Source: Labilibacter sediminis (GTDB lineage Bacteria; Bacteroidota; Bacteroidia; Bacteroidales; Marinilabiliaceae). From it: DNA of 64,000 bases. The stretch lies in assembly GCF_005877885.1 (NCBI RefSeq), contig NZ_VCHY01000004.1, positions 1-64,000 on the forward strand. Reading direction: 5' to 3'. Below the pieces are notes generated by a model. The model was given only the letters and a program-made list of their open reading frames with translations, was not told where the DNA came from and did no database searches. The position numbers were made by a program, and so were the translations under genes. Of this stretch, positions 16,889-25,337 are shown in pieces. How positions within the stretch are numbered: position 1 is the stretch's first letter; each line of letters begins with the position of its first letter.

Positions 16889-19216
16889 ATGAAGAAAAAT
16901 TTAATGTACCTGCTTGCAGGCTTTGTATTTCAAGGATGTTTGGCAGGAGAACCGGAAAAACGACCTGTAGACTATATAAACCCTATTATAGGAGCTAGTA
17001 CAAGTAACGAAATCGGAGGAAGTACACATGGCTTAGGAAAAACATTTCCGGGAGCAGCTACCCCTTTTGGAATGGTTCAGCTTAGTCCTGACACTAGAAC
17101 AGGAGATGATACGGGACCAGGATACTCTTGGCATCATACAACCATTGAAGGATTTAGTTTTGTCCATATGAGTGGAATAGGTTGGTTTGGAGATTTTGGA
17201 AATTTCCTGGTGATGCCAACTACCGGAGATTTAAAAACAGCTAAAGGTTCAGATGAAAATCCTGAATTGGGCTATCGCTCACGTTTTAGAAACGAAACAG
17301 AAGTGGCAAAAGCAGGATATTACTCTGTATTTTTAGATGACTATAAAATTAAAGCAGAATTAACAGCAGCCCCAAAGGCCGGTTTTATTCGTTTTACTTA
17401 TCCTAAAAACAAAACATCTCGTATTCAAATTGATTTATCTCGCCGAATTGGAGGAACCTCAACAGAGCAATATGTAGAGTTTGTTGATGACCATACCATT
17501 AAGGGTTGGATGAAATGCCCGCCAGAAGGAGGTGGTTGGGGTAATGGTAAAGGTAAGTCAGATTATACGGTTTATTTTTACTGCCAATTCTCAAAACCAT
17601 TAAAGAATACAGGAGTATGGAGCGTTGATGTTCCGGAAGGTATGGTGCGCCTGCGTGATGAAGTGGCCGGAAAAGAATTTCAGGATTTGGTAGCTAAAGC
17701 TAAGGTTGATCGTAATGTTAAAAAGAAACAAGGAAAACATTTAGGTGTGTTCTTGGAGTTTAAGACTAAAGAGGGTGAAGAAGTATTGTTACGCAACGGT
17801 ATTTCATTTGTAAGCATGGAAGGTGCGCAAAAGAACCTGGAAAGCAATATTGATCACTGGAACTTTGATCAAACACGAAAAGAAGCAGAACAGCTTTGGG
17901 CCAATACCTTAAACAAAATTCAGGTTGAAGGTGGAACAGATGATGATAAAATTGTATTTAATACAGCTATGTACCACTCTTTTATCGATCCTCGTGAAGT
18001 AAATGATGTTGATGGTAACTACTTTGGCATAGATAAAAAAGTACACCAGTTAGATGGATTTAAGTATCGTTCTATCTTTAGTGGATGGGATGTATTTCGT
18101 AGTCAGTTTCCTTTAATGACCTTAATTGATCCGAGCTTGGTTAATGATGAAATAAATTCGTTAATGCAAATGGCTGAGTTTAGTGGTCGTGAATACTATC
18201 CTCGTTGGGAAATCATGAATTCTTATTCAGGATGTATGCTTGGTAATCCTGCCGTATCAGTTTTAGCTGATGCTTATGCAAAGGGAATCCGTAATTATGA
18301 TATTGAGAAGGCTTATAAATATGCCAAAAATAGTGTAGAAGTTTTTGGTAATGGTGAAAAAGGATATACTTCTAAATCAGCTACTAATCCAAAAATTAAG
18401 TCGGTATCTCATACTTTAGAGTATGCGTATTTCGAATGGTGTGTATCAGAGATGGCCAAACAGCTTAATAAAGAAGATGATGCTACGTTGTATTTCGAAA
18501 GAAGTAAGAGCTACAAAAATATTTGGAATGATGAAGTAAAGTGGTTTAGAGGTCGCGATGTAGATGGTTCCTGGTTTAAATGGAAAGGTAAAACTAAACA
18601 TGGTCAGGGATGTAAAGAAAGTAACCCATATCAGCAAGGATGGTTCGTTCCTCACGATGTAGAAGGTCACATTGAATTAATGGGAGCTGAATTATTTGAA
18701 AAGGAGCTTATTAAGTTCTTCGAAAAAGTGCCGGAGGATTTTATGTGGAACGATTATTACAATCATGCCAATGAGCCTGTTCACCATGTTCCGTTTTACT
18801 TTAACCTGATTAAAAAACCTTGGTTAACGCAAAAATGGACCCGTATTATTTGCGAAAGGGCTTATGGTACAGATGTTTTAGGGTTAGTAGGAAATGAAGA
18901 TGTTGGTCAGATGTCAGCATGGTACATTATGTCTGCAATGGGATTTCATCCGGTTTGTCCTGGCGATACCAAATATCAGATTACAAGTCCGGTATTTAAC
19001 AAAATCACTATTCCGTTGGATGAGAAATATTATGGTGGAGGAAGCTTTACGGTTATAGCCAACAACAATTCCAAAGAGAACATCTACATACAATCAGCCA
19101 AATTAAATGGTAAGCCAATGAATCGCAGCTGGATAGATCATAAAGAAATTGTAGCAGGTGGTGAATTGTACTTAGAAATGGGACCTGAACCAAATAAAAG
19201 TTGGGGAATAGAGTAA
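16889..19216 (+). CDS. GH92 alpha-mannosidase lipoprotein
   Basis: 775 residues. The signal carries a lipobox (FQGC, Cys 17), so it is probably membrane-anchored. GH92 marks: VDYINPIIGAS at the N-terminus, TFPGAATPFGMVQLSPD, SGIGWFGDFGNFLVMP, GWDVFRSQFPL, CKESNPYQQGWFVPHD with the predicted acid Glu at about 577, HANEPVHHVPFYF, and GNEDVGQMSAWYIMSAMGFH with the predicted base Asp at about 671. Known GH92 enzymes are calcium-dependent exo-alpha-mannosidases acting on N-glycans or alpha-mannans; linkage cannot be read from sequence. It forms a unit with the sulfatase 83 bases downstream. Confidence 0.94.
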   Translation: MKKNLMYLLAGFVFQGCLAGEPEKRPVDYINPIIGASTSNEIGGSTHGLGKTFPGAATPFGMVQLSPDTRTGDDTGPGYSWHHTTIEGFSFVHMSGIGWFGDFGNFLVMPTTGDLKTAKGSDENPELGYRSRFRNETEVAKAGYYSVFLDDYKIKAELTAAPKAGFIRFTYPKNKTSRIQIDLSRRIGGTSTEQYVEFVDDHTIKGWMKCPPEGGGWGNGKGKSDYTVYFYCQFSKPLKNTGVWSVDVPEGMVRLRDEVAGKEFQDLVAKAKVDRNVKKKQGKHLGVFLEFKTKEGEEVLLRNGISFVSMEGAQKNLESNIDHWNFDQTRKEAEQLWANTLNKIQVEGGTDDDKIVFNTAMYHSFIDPREVNDVDGNYFGIDKKVHQLDGFKYRSIFSGWDVFRSQFPLMTLIDPSLVNDEINSLMQMAEFSGREYYPRWEIMNSYSGCMLGNPAVSVLADAYAKGIRNYDIEKAYKYAKNSVEVFGNGEKGYTSKSATNPKIKSVSHTLEYAYFEWCVSEMAKQLNKEDDATLYFERSKSYKNIWNDEVKWFRGRDVDGSWFKWKGKTKHGQGCKESNPYQQGWFVPHDVEGHIELMGAELFEKELIKFFEKVPEDFMWNDYYNHANEPVHHVPFYFNLIKKPWLTQKWTRIICERAYGTDVLGLVGNEDVGQMSAWYIMSAMGFHPVCPGDTKYQITSPVFNKITIPLDEKYYGGGSFTVIANNNSKENIYIQSAKLNGKPMNRSWIDHKEIVAGGELYLEMGPEPNKSWGIE

Positions 19217-19299
19217 TTTCAACCAGCCAGAGGATTTTGAGGTAAATCATAATTCCCGAAGAAAAATAGACAATCTAAAAGTTTACGATAGAAACAGTC

Positions 19300-20787
19300 A
19301 TGGTAAAAAAAGTAATAACAATATTAATAAGTGCACTTCCTTTGCTGTCGTGTGCCACAGAAAAAAAAGCACCTGAAAAAAAACCAAATATCATTATTTT
19401 ATTAGCAGATGATATGGGTTATGGAGACATTAGTGCTTTAAACGAAAATACCGATCTTAAAACTCCATATTTAGATGGATTTGCTCAACAAAGTGTGGTG
19501 TTTTCTGATGCTCATACTCCGTCATCTGTTTGTACTCCTACAAGGTATGGCTTACTTACCGGCCGTTATTGTTGGCGAACAAGATTAAAAAAAGGAGTAT
19601 TGCGAGGCTATGATGAGCCGTTGATTGAAGATGATAGAACAACCATAGCAAGTGTGTTGAAACAACAGGGATATACGACAGGTATTATTGGTAAATGGCA
19701 TTTAGGGCTTGGGTTTCAGAAAGATGAAGCTAAGAGTACTAAAAAGAAAAAAGCGTATGATATCACCAAGACCTTAAAGACTACACCAAATAATAATGGT
19801 TTTGATTATTCATATGTATTACCGGCATCTCTCGATTTTGCACCGTATGTGTATGTGAAAAACAAAAATGTGGTTGACACTAACTTTATCGAAGTTAAAC
19901 ATACTGATTTTCCAATTCTTAGAAGAAAAGGTTTGACATCAGAAAGCTTTGAGTTTCAAGGGGTGTTAGATAACTTTTTAGCAGAGGCCAAAACTTTTAT
20001 TCGTAAAGAGACACAAAAGGATAATCCGTTCTTCCTGTATTTTCCATTTACAGCGCCGCATACACCATTATTGCCTACTGAACAGTTTAAAGGAAAATCA
20101 GGTAAAGGTATTTATGGCGATTTTATTCAGCAAGTAGATTGGACAGCCGGCCAAGTGCTTAATTTATTAGATGAATTAGGAATTGCTGAAAATACAATTG
20201 TAATTTACACAAGCGATAATGGATCTCCAATGGCGAGAGTTGATGGTAGTTCAGATCCTGATCATATTACTTATGATTCCATTCAGCATTATAATGCTGA
20301 AAATCATCAATCAAACCATATTTTCAGTGGTATTAAAGGAGATGTATTAGAAGGAGGGCACAGAGTTCCGTTTATGGTTAGATGGCCTAAAGAACTTATA
20401 CCTTCAAAAGTAGAAGGTTCTGCTATCTGTTTAACTGATGTTATTACAACTATTGCAGATATAGTAGATGCTGAAATTCCTGCCGGAGCCGCTGAAGATA
20501 GCTATAGTTTTTATGCTTTGCTAAAAGGAAAAGAGCAGGCAGAACGTCCGGCCATCATTCATCACTCAGGTAAAGGTATGTTTGCGCTTCGTAAAGGAGA
20601 TTGGAAATATATTTTAGGAGACGGATCTGGTGCCAGAACCGAACCTGTTGGAAAACCTTTTGGTGAGCCATTTCAACTTTATAATTTAAAAAGTGATATT
20701 ACAGAGAAAAACAATTTGCTAAATGATAACCAAGATGTTGTAAGTGAAATGCAAAATGCTTTTGATGTTATTAAAGGAGATGACTAA
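19300..20787 (+). CDS. S1-family sulfatase (CTPTR)
   Basis: 495 residues. Lipobox LLSC (Cys 18), so probably a lipoprotein. The metal-binding ADDMGYGD is at about 36-43. The formylglycine motif is C-T-P-T-R with the modified Cys at 78, followed by YGLLTGRYCWR. GKWHLG at about 130 and VIYTSDNG near 300 complete the core. The YGLxTGRYCWR signature is shared with the sulfatases at 61413 and 63004, implying one subfamily. It follows a GH92 mannosidase in the same predicted sigma-controlled unit, suggesting that it removes sulfate blocking mannose residues; exact specificity is unknown. Confidence 0.93.
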   Translation: MVKKVITILISALPLLSCATEKKAPEKKPNIIILLADDMGYGDISALNENTDLKTPYLDGFAQQSVVFSDAHTPSSVCTPTRYGLLTGRYCWRTRLKKGVLRGYDEPLIEDDRTTIASVLKQQGYTTGIIGKWHLGLGFQKDEAKSTKKKKAYDITKTLKTTPNNNGFDYSYVLPASLDFAPYVYVKNKNVVDTNFIEVKHTDFPILRRKGLTSESFEFQGVLDNFLAEAKTFIRKETQKDNPFFLYFPFTAPHTPLLPTEQFKGKSGKGIYGDFIQQVDWTAGQVLNLLDELGIAENTIVIYTSDNGSPMARVDGSSDPDHITYDSIQHYNAENHQSNHIFSGIKGDVLEGGHRVPFMVRWPKELIPSKVEGSAICLTDVITTIADIVDAEIPAGAAEDSYSFYALLKGKEQAERPAIIHHSGKGMFALRKGDWKYILGDGSGARTEPVGKPFGEPFQLYNLKSDITEKNNLLNDNQDVVSEMQNAFDVIKGDD

Positions 20788-21025
20788 AGGTATTTATTAA
20801 ATTAAAGAATAGTTTGAGATTTTAGTTATATCGATTTATAAATGCATATGGTGTGTCTTTATTATTGGTTTTTGTTTTTGTACACTCATTGTTAATTTAA
20901 CAGATGTATTCCATAACATCTTGGGAGTTAATAATGTATAAGTTTTATAAAACGATTAACTAATTTTCTCAAACTAAGAATATTATATTCGCCTGAGATC
21001 GAAAAAAATTTTGAAAGGATAGATT

Positions 21026-21057
21026 AAAGAGGTTGTCTTTTTAGGCAGCCTCTTTTG
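21026..21057 (+). terminator. Terminator-like hairpin
   Basis: AAAGAGGTTGTC pairs (with G-T pairs) to GGCAGCCTCTTT, loop TTTTTA, followed by TG. It lies about 240 bases after the sulfatase stop, in the 530-base gap before the T9SS protein. The rest of this gap shows only the promoter at 21243. Confidence 0.55.
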
Positions 21058-21242
21058 CTATGTAAATTTGTCCAGTTCATTTTTTTGTAGAAGCCAGAAG
21101 AGGTTGATAGTAGTTTTGGTATTATTTATAATCCTAATCTATAATTTTACTATAGTTTGGTGTAGGGACTTCGAATTAGTGGTTAGTGCTGATTGGTAAA
21201 ACATCCAGTCTTATGGGATAAGGCTAACTACAGTTTTATTCA

Positions 21243-21270
21243 GGTAGGGTTGCGCAGATTTAATGGTGTT
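21243..21270 (+). promoter_or_regulatory. Predicted ECF-sigma promoter, copy 6
   Basis: GGTAGGG at 21243-21249, 17 bases, TGTT at 21267-21270, 48 bases before the start at 21318. Confidence 0.75.
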
Positions 21271-21317
21271 TACTATTATGAACTCACTTTAAAATCACAC
21301 ATTTAAACTATCATTAA

Positions 21318-23783
21318 ATGAAAAACAATCTACTTAAAATTTTCTACCTATTATTGATTGCATTTATAATGCTGCCATTCGTTGCTAAGGCTCAATTGGT
21401 TGTGAATGAAATGCCATTAAAAGTTGTTGAGGCCGGAGAATGGGACGAAGTGCAACGTAACAATGGAACCTCTGGTTGGATATCAGGAGATGGGCAAATG
21501 ACAATTCCAATGGATGGAGTTGATAGTATAGGCCATGCTCAGCATGTGAAAACCTTTTGGATCAATAGTGATTCTCGTTTTTGTGCAGAATTAGATCCTT
21601 TTAATTTAAGAGTAACCGATGGTCGGGCATTTATTAACCATACAGTAGCCATTATGAATCAGGTAAACCAAAATTCAGCACCAGGTTTTGAGGATATGGA
21701 CTATTGGTTTGGAGCCAACAACGATAAAGTAACCAAAGGGAACTTATTTCCAATTGGTCATGATCATGCGTGGACCATTGATGGTTGGGCTGATGGAGAT
21801 ACAGTGTACGCATTTTTGTTAGATAAGGATAAAGTAGATGGAGTGCTGAATGATGTGGGTGTACACATGGTTAAAATTCCAATTATAAAGGATGCAGATG
21901 GTGAAATTATTAATGCGGATTATTCAAATTATAAGTATGAAGAATATATCCCCTGGTTGTTAAGAGATCCCGATTTATCCGGATATACGGAACCTAAAAC
22001 TGTGATGGCTTCGTGCATACATGATAACACAGTTGAGGGTGGAGCAACATTAAATGCAGATGGTTATATTTATAACTATGGTGTTAGAAAGTTAAAAACC
22101 AGCAGAAATGTTGTTTTAAGTCGCGTATTAAGAGAGAATTTTACCAACTGGGATGCATACGAATATTGGAACCATGAAACACAAACCTGGACAAATGATT
22201 CGGATGTTTTGTGGGATGGCAGAGGTAATATTGTTAACAGAGTTGGAGGAATATTTAGTATTACACCTATTACAACAGGGGTTTATAAGGGTAAATATTT
22301 GTTAGTTACTATCCGTAAACAAGATGATCCGGCTATCGCCTATCGTATTGGAGAATCGTTAACGGGGCCCTTTAGCGATGAATATGTTGCTTATGGAGCA
22401 TTAAAAGAAATGGATGCATACGGAACTCGCGATGTAAATTTTTACAATGGTAAGGCACATCCACATATCTCAAATCCGGGCGAACTTTTAATTTCTTATA
22501 GTGCCAACCGGAAAGAGACAACATTAACTACAGATAAAAACAGAGTACGTTTTATCAAATTAAAGCTTGATGAATTAGCTGAAGAAGCTCCATTATTTAT
22601 TGTATCGGAAGGAGCAGGAAATAATACTTCAGCCTCCGGTTATACAAGTACATCAACAAAACCGAATAAAGGCTTTGATAAAAATTGTGAAGATAAAAAT
22701 AAGTGGGTTGACGATACTCCTGGAGATAAATGGCTTGCAGTAGATTTGGAGCGTGCATTTTATGTTGAGCGCTGGCAAGTAATCCACGAAGAAGAAATAT
22801 ATCCTGCAGAATCGGGAGATCCATTAAAAAATACCAGAGATTTTAAGCTTCAGGTAAGTGATGATGAAATAAATTGGACAACCGTTGATGAAGTAATTGG
22901 GAACACTAATGGATTTACAGAAAGAGATATTCCGGAAACAGAAGGACGGTATTGGAGACTGTACATTACTAACCCAAGTCAGGATGGTACGGATGTAGCC
23001 AATATTGTGAATTTTAACTTAATCGGTAGGGTTTTGCCAACTGGTAAAAAGGTTGATACTGTTAATATGGCTTCAGGTAAAGATGTGATAGTAAGTTCAG
23101 GAACAAGTGCATCTTATATTTTAGATGAAGAATACGATACTAAATGGAGTGTTGATGCAGCTGACGGACAACAGTGGTTTTCTGTAGATTTAGGAGAAGA
23201 AAAGGATATATATCGTTGGTGTTTAAGAACAGCCGGAATTGCTGGGGAGCCTAATGCCAAAAATATATTTGATTTTGATGTATTGGTAAGTAATGATGCA
23301 GAAAACTGGGTTGAAGTAAACACTATTCGAAATAATATTCGCGAATCGATTAGAGGCTATGTAGGCTATAAAGCACGCCATATTAAAGTAAAGGTTATTA
23401 CACCAACTTTAGCCACCGATCCCGAGGTTAGTATTAATGAGCTTGAAGTATATAGTGGAACAGGAGCTACTATGAAACAAATTGAAGTTACCTCTAACCT
23501 AAATGACATAGAGAGCATTAGTAGGGGATTAACAGTATATCAAAATAACCCGAACCCATTTAAAATAAATACCTCCATTGCTTTTAAAATACAGGAGTCG
23601 ATGCTGGTTAATGTTTCATTATTTGATGTAAGTGGTAAGCTGGTAAAAGTATTACAAAACGAATTTTTAATTCCGGGTGATCATAAGGTTCAATTAAATG
23701 GATCTCAACTTCATTCAGGAATTTATTTTTATACTATTAGCACACCTAAAGCAAAAGTAACCAAAAGATTAGTTAAACTTTAG
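21318..23783 (+). CDS. Large T9SS-sorted protein: propeller-like N-terminus plus two discoidin domains
   Basis: 821 residues with a signal peptide ending KAQ (26). Residues about 27-420 form an unassigned domain with repeated DxxG/W-rich strands (DYWFGANNDKV, IGHDHAWTIDGWADGD, GVYKGKYLLVTIRKQDDPAI, PHISNPGELLISYSA). It resembles the beta-propeller DUF5005/GH43-like group, but I cannot place it firmly. Two F5/8-type-C (discoidin) modules follow (about 430-575 and 580-715, the latter with WFSVDLGEEKDIYRW). A T9SS sorting domain ends the protein (VYQNNPNPFKINTSIAFKI to KRLVKL). It has its own predicted sigma promoter. It may be a surface glycan-binding protein or an uncharacterised glycosidase. 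Confidence 0.75.
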   Translation: MKNNLLKIFYLLLIAFIMLPFVAKAQLVVNEMPLKVVEAGEWDEVQRNNGTSGWISGDGQMTIPMDGVDSIGHAQHVKTFWINSDSRFCAELDPFNLRVTDGRAFINHTVAIMNQVNQNSAPGFEDMDYWFGANNDKVTKGNLFPIGHDHAWTIDGWADGDTVYAFLLDKDKVDGVLNDVGVHMVKIPIIKDADGEIINADYSNYKYEEYIPWLLRDPDLSGYTEPKTVMASCIHDNTVEGGATLNADGYIYNYGVRKLKTSRNVVLSRVLRENFTNWDAYEYWNHETQTWTNDSDVLWDGRGNIVNRVGGIFSITPITTGVYKGKYLLVTIRKQDDPAIAYRIGESLTGPFSDEYVAYGALKEMDAYGTRDVNFYNGKAHPHISNPGELLISYSANRKETTLTTDKNRVRFIKLKLDELAEEAPLFIVSEGAGNNTSASGYTSTSTKPNKGFDKNCEDKNKWVDDTPGDKWLAVDLERAFYVERWQVIHEEEIYPAESGDPLKNTRDFKLQVSDDEINWTTVDEVIGNTNGFTERDIPETEGRYWRLYITNPSQDGTDVANIVNFNLIGRVLPTGKKVDTVNMASGKDVIVSSGTSASYILDEEYDTKWSVDAADGQQWFSVDLGEEKDIYRWCLRTAGIAGEPNAKNIFDFDVLVSNDAENWVEVNTIRNNIRESIRGYVGYKARHIKVKVITPTLATDPEVSINELEVYSGTGATMKQIEVTSNLNDIESISRGLTVYQNNPNPFKINTSIAFKIQESMLVNVSLFDVSGKLVKVLQNEFLIPGDHKVQLNGSQLHSGIYFYTISTPKAKVTKRLVKL

Positions 23784-23825
23784 CTTAATCAATATTCCAA
23801 ATCTGATTGTGTTTTTTATTATTTC

Positions 23826-23866
23826 CACTAGACAAGTTTTAGTTTTTACTTGTCTAGTGTTTTTCT
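23826..23866. terminator. Bidirectional terminator between convergent genes
   Basis: An 11 bp perfect stem, CACTAGACAAG (23826-23836) with CTTGTCTAGTG (23849-23859), followed by TTTTTC on the plus strand. It separates the T9SS gene from the convergent AlkC-like gene. Confidence 0.85.
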
Positions 23867-23887
23867 TCTTTCACTATAGTTTTAGCT

Positions 23888-24991
23888 TCAAAATTTTAAG
23901 GTAAAATCAGACTTATCCAGTTCTTTACCATTAACAATTAAGGAAACCTGATGAAGTCCTTCATGAAACTTTCGTGTAGAAATAGGCTTAAAAGCTTGTT
24001 TTCTAATCAACGCTGTTTGCGAGTTGGCAGTATAATTCTTTTCACTGATTTTATATACTTTTTTACTCAAACTGCCATTTGCCTTTTGATAATAAATAGC
24101 ATATTCAAGGCGAATTAATACTTCTTCATCAGCTTTATTATTTACCTTGAAACTAAACGACAGATGATCACCAAAGCTTATCTGAGGAGTTACTAACTTA
24201 AAATCATCAATGCTTATATGTTCAAGATTACCATAGCCAAACATTGCTAAGGCTTTTGAATTTCCCTGTTTTAGTAAAGTTCTGAAAGCATGTTTTACAA
24301 TCCAATCAGTATTTTTTGACTTCCCCATCCATCTTTTACCAAGCTCAAGTACCAAATCCGGATGATCTTTTGAAATATCGTTGAGATTATTTGCGACACT
24401 TTTTCTCACAAACTCCGATTCATCATCTTTTAAATTTTCAAGAATGGGAAGTATTGGAGACGGATCTTTTTTTAATTCTGGCAGAGCCATGGCCCAGGGT
24501 AATCTCGACCTGCAACCTTCAGATGAAAAGCGCCTGATATTTTGATGAGGATGTATTGACCATTTTAACATTTGCTCCATCATTTGTTCCGGGTACTTAA
24601 TAATGAATGGACGAACAGCAAATTCGCAACTGGTAAACTGTGTTATTCTTTCCATTGCCTTAATTGAAATATCTAAATGATTGATTCCGAATTGTTCAAT
24701 AAAATTGGGTAGAAACATATAAACAAAAGACATCTCAGAACTATGTTCTTCAGCTTTATCCGTTAAAGACAATATGATATCAACGGCTTCTTTATATTTT
24801 TTTGGCAGTTGTTTACTAATAACCATTGAAATGTGCTGCATTCGTTCCTTCAATTCCAGACTATGCCAATGGTGATTAAAAACTCCTTTTACAAATGATT
24901 CTTTATTAAATCCATCAATTAAATCCTCAATTATTGTACTTAAATGTTCAATAAATTCCTTATTAAACATGTTTTTTAATGCTTCTGCCAT
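23888..24991 (-). CDS. alkC: AlkC-like DNA alkylation-repair glycosylase
   Basis: 367 residues on the minus strand. The first ~265 residues are alpha-helical HEAT-like repeats: MAEALKNMFNKEFIEHLS at the start, SSEGCRSRLPWAMALPELKKD, and ESEFVRKSVANNLNDISKDHPDLVL with WIVKHAFRTLLKQGN. The C-terminal ~100 residues are beta-rich (PQISFGDHLSFSFKVNNK to SLIVNGKELDKSDF), matching the immunoglobulin-like domain that distinguishes AlkC from AlkD. The family excises N3-alkylpurines without base flipping. It is unrelated to glycan use and sits between two blocks of the locus, next to a palindromic repeat. Confidence 0.8.
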   Translation of the reverse strand: MAEALKNMFNKEFIEHLSTIIEDLIDGFNKESFVKGVFNHHWHSLELKERMQHISMVISKQLPKKYKEAVDIILSLTDKAEEHSSEMSFVYMFLPNFIEQFGINHLDISIKAMERITQFTSCEFAVRPFIIKYPEQMMEQMLKWSIHPHQNIRRFSSEGCRSRLPWAMALPELKKDPSPILPILENLKDDESEFVRKSVANNLNDISKDHPDLVLELGKRWMGKSKNTDWIVKHAFRTLLKQGNSKALAMFGYGNLEHISIDDFKLVTPQISFGDHLSFSFKVNNKADEEVLIRLEYAIYYQKANGSLSKKVYKISEKNYTANSQTALIRKQAFKPISTRKFHEGLHQVSLIVNGKELDKSDFTLKF

Positions 24992-25068
24992 CCTATGTTT
25001 TTTTTACCTGGGTTTAAGCAGCATCTAAAATAAGAAAGAATTCCAATACACTTTTGGCTATTCTGTTT

Positions 25069-25243
25069 TTAACCCGCTTTATGCATTAGAAAATCTATTA
25101 CACATTGAAATCACTTCAAAACAAGACACTTTGTTGCTTCACTTCAACTCACCAGAACGATGCTATGCCTCATTTCAGTAAAGCATTGTTTTATCATGCT
25201 TTCAATGTTCATGACGAAGTTCTAATACTTAATGCGGGTTTAA
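25069..25243 (-). repeat. ~175 bp palindromic intergenic repeat, copy 2 (inverted)
   Basis: It begins AACCCGCTTTATGCATTAG and ends AATGCGGGTTTAA. Read on the minus strand it matches copy 1 (9753-9928) with only a few differences. It lies between the AlkC-like gene and the next predicted sigma promoter. Confidence 0.85.
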
Positions 25244-25265
25244 CCGGATAAAAAATAAAATTAAA

Positions 25266-25293
25266 GGTAGGGGAAGGTAAGCGTTATCGTGTT
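25266..25293 (+). promoter_or_regulatory. Predicted ECF-sigma promoter, copy 7
   Basis: GGTAGGG at 25266-25272, 17 bases, TGTT at 25290-25293, 45 bases before the sulfatase start at 25338. It would drive the long sulfatase/GH92 operon. Confidence 0.75.
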
Positions 25294-25337
25294 TTTAGAA
25301 TAGTAACACGAGTCAAACACTTAAAACAAACTTTCGG

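Noticed and set aside
23025-23055. GGTAGGG inside the coding region of the large T9SS protein
   Set aside because: No TGTT at the right spacing and it is inside a gene. Similar in-gene hits near 30887 and 53836 also fail the second box.
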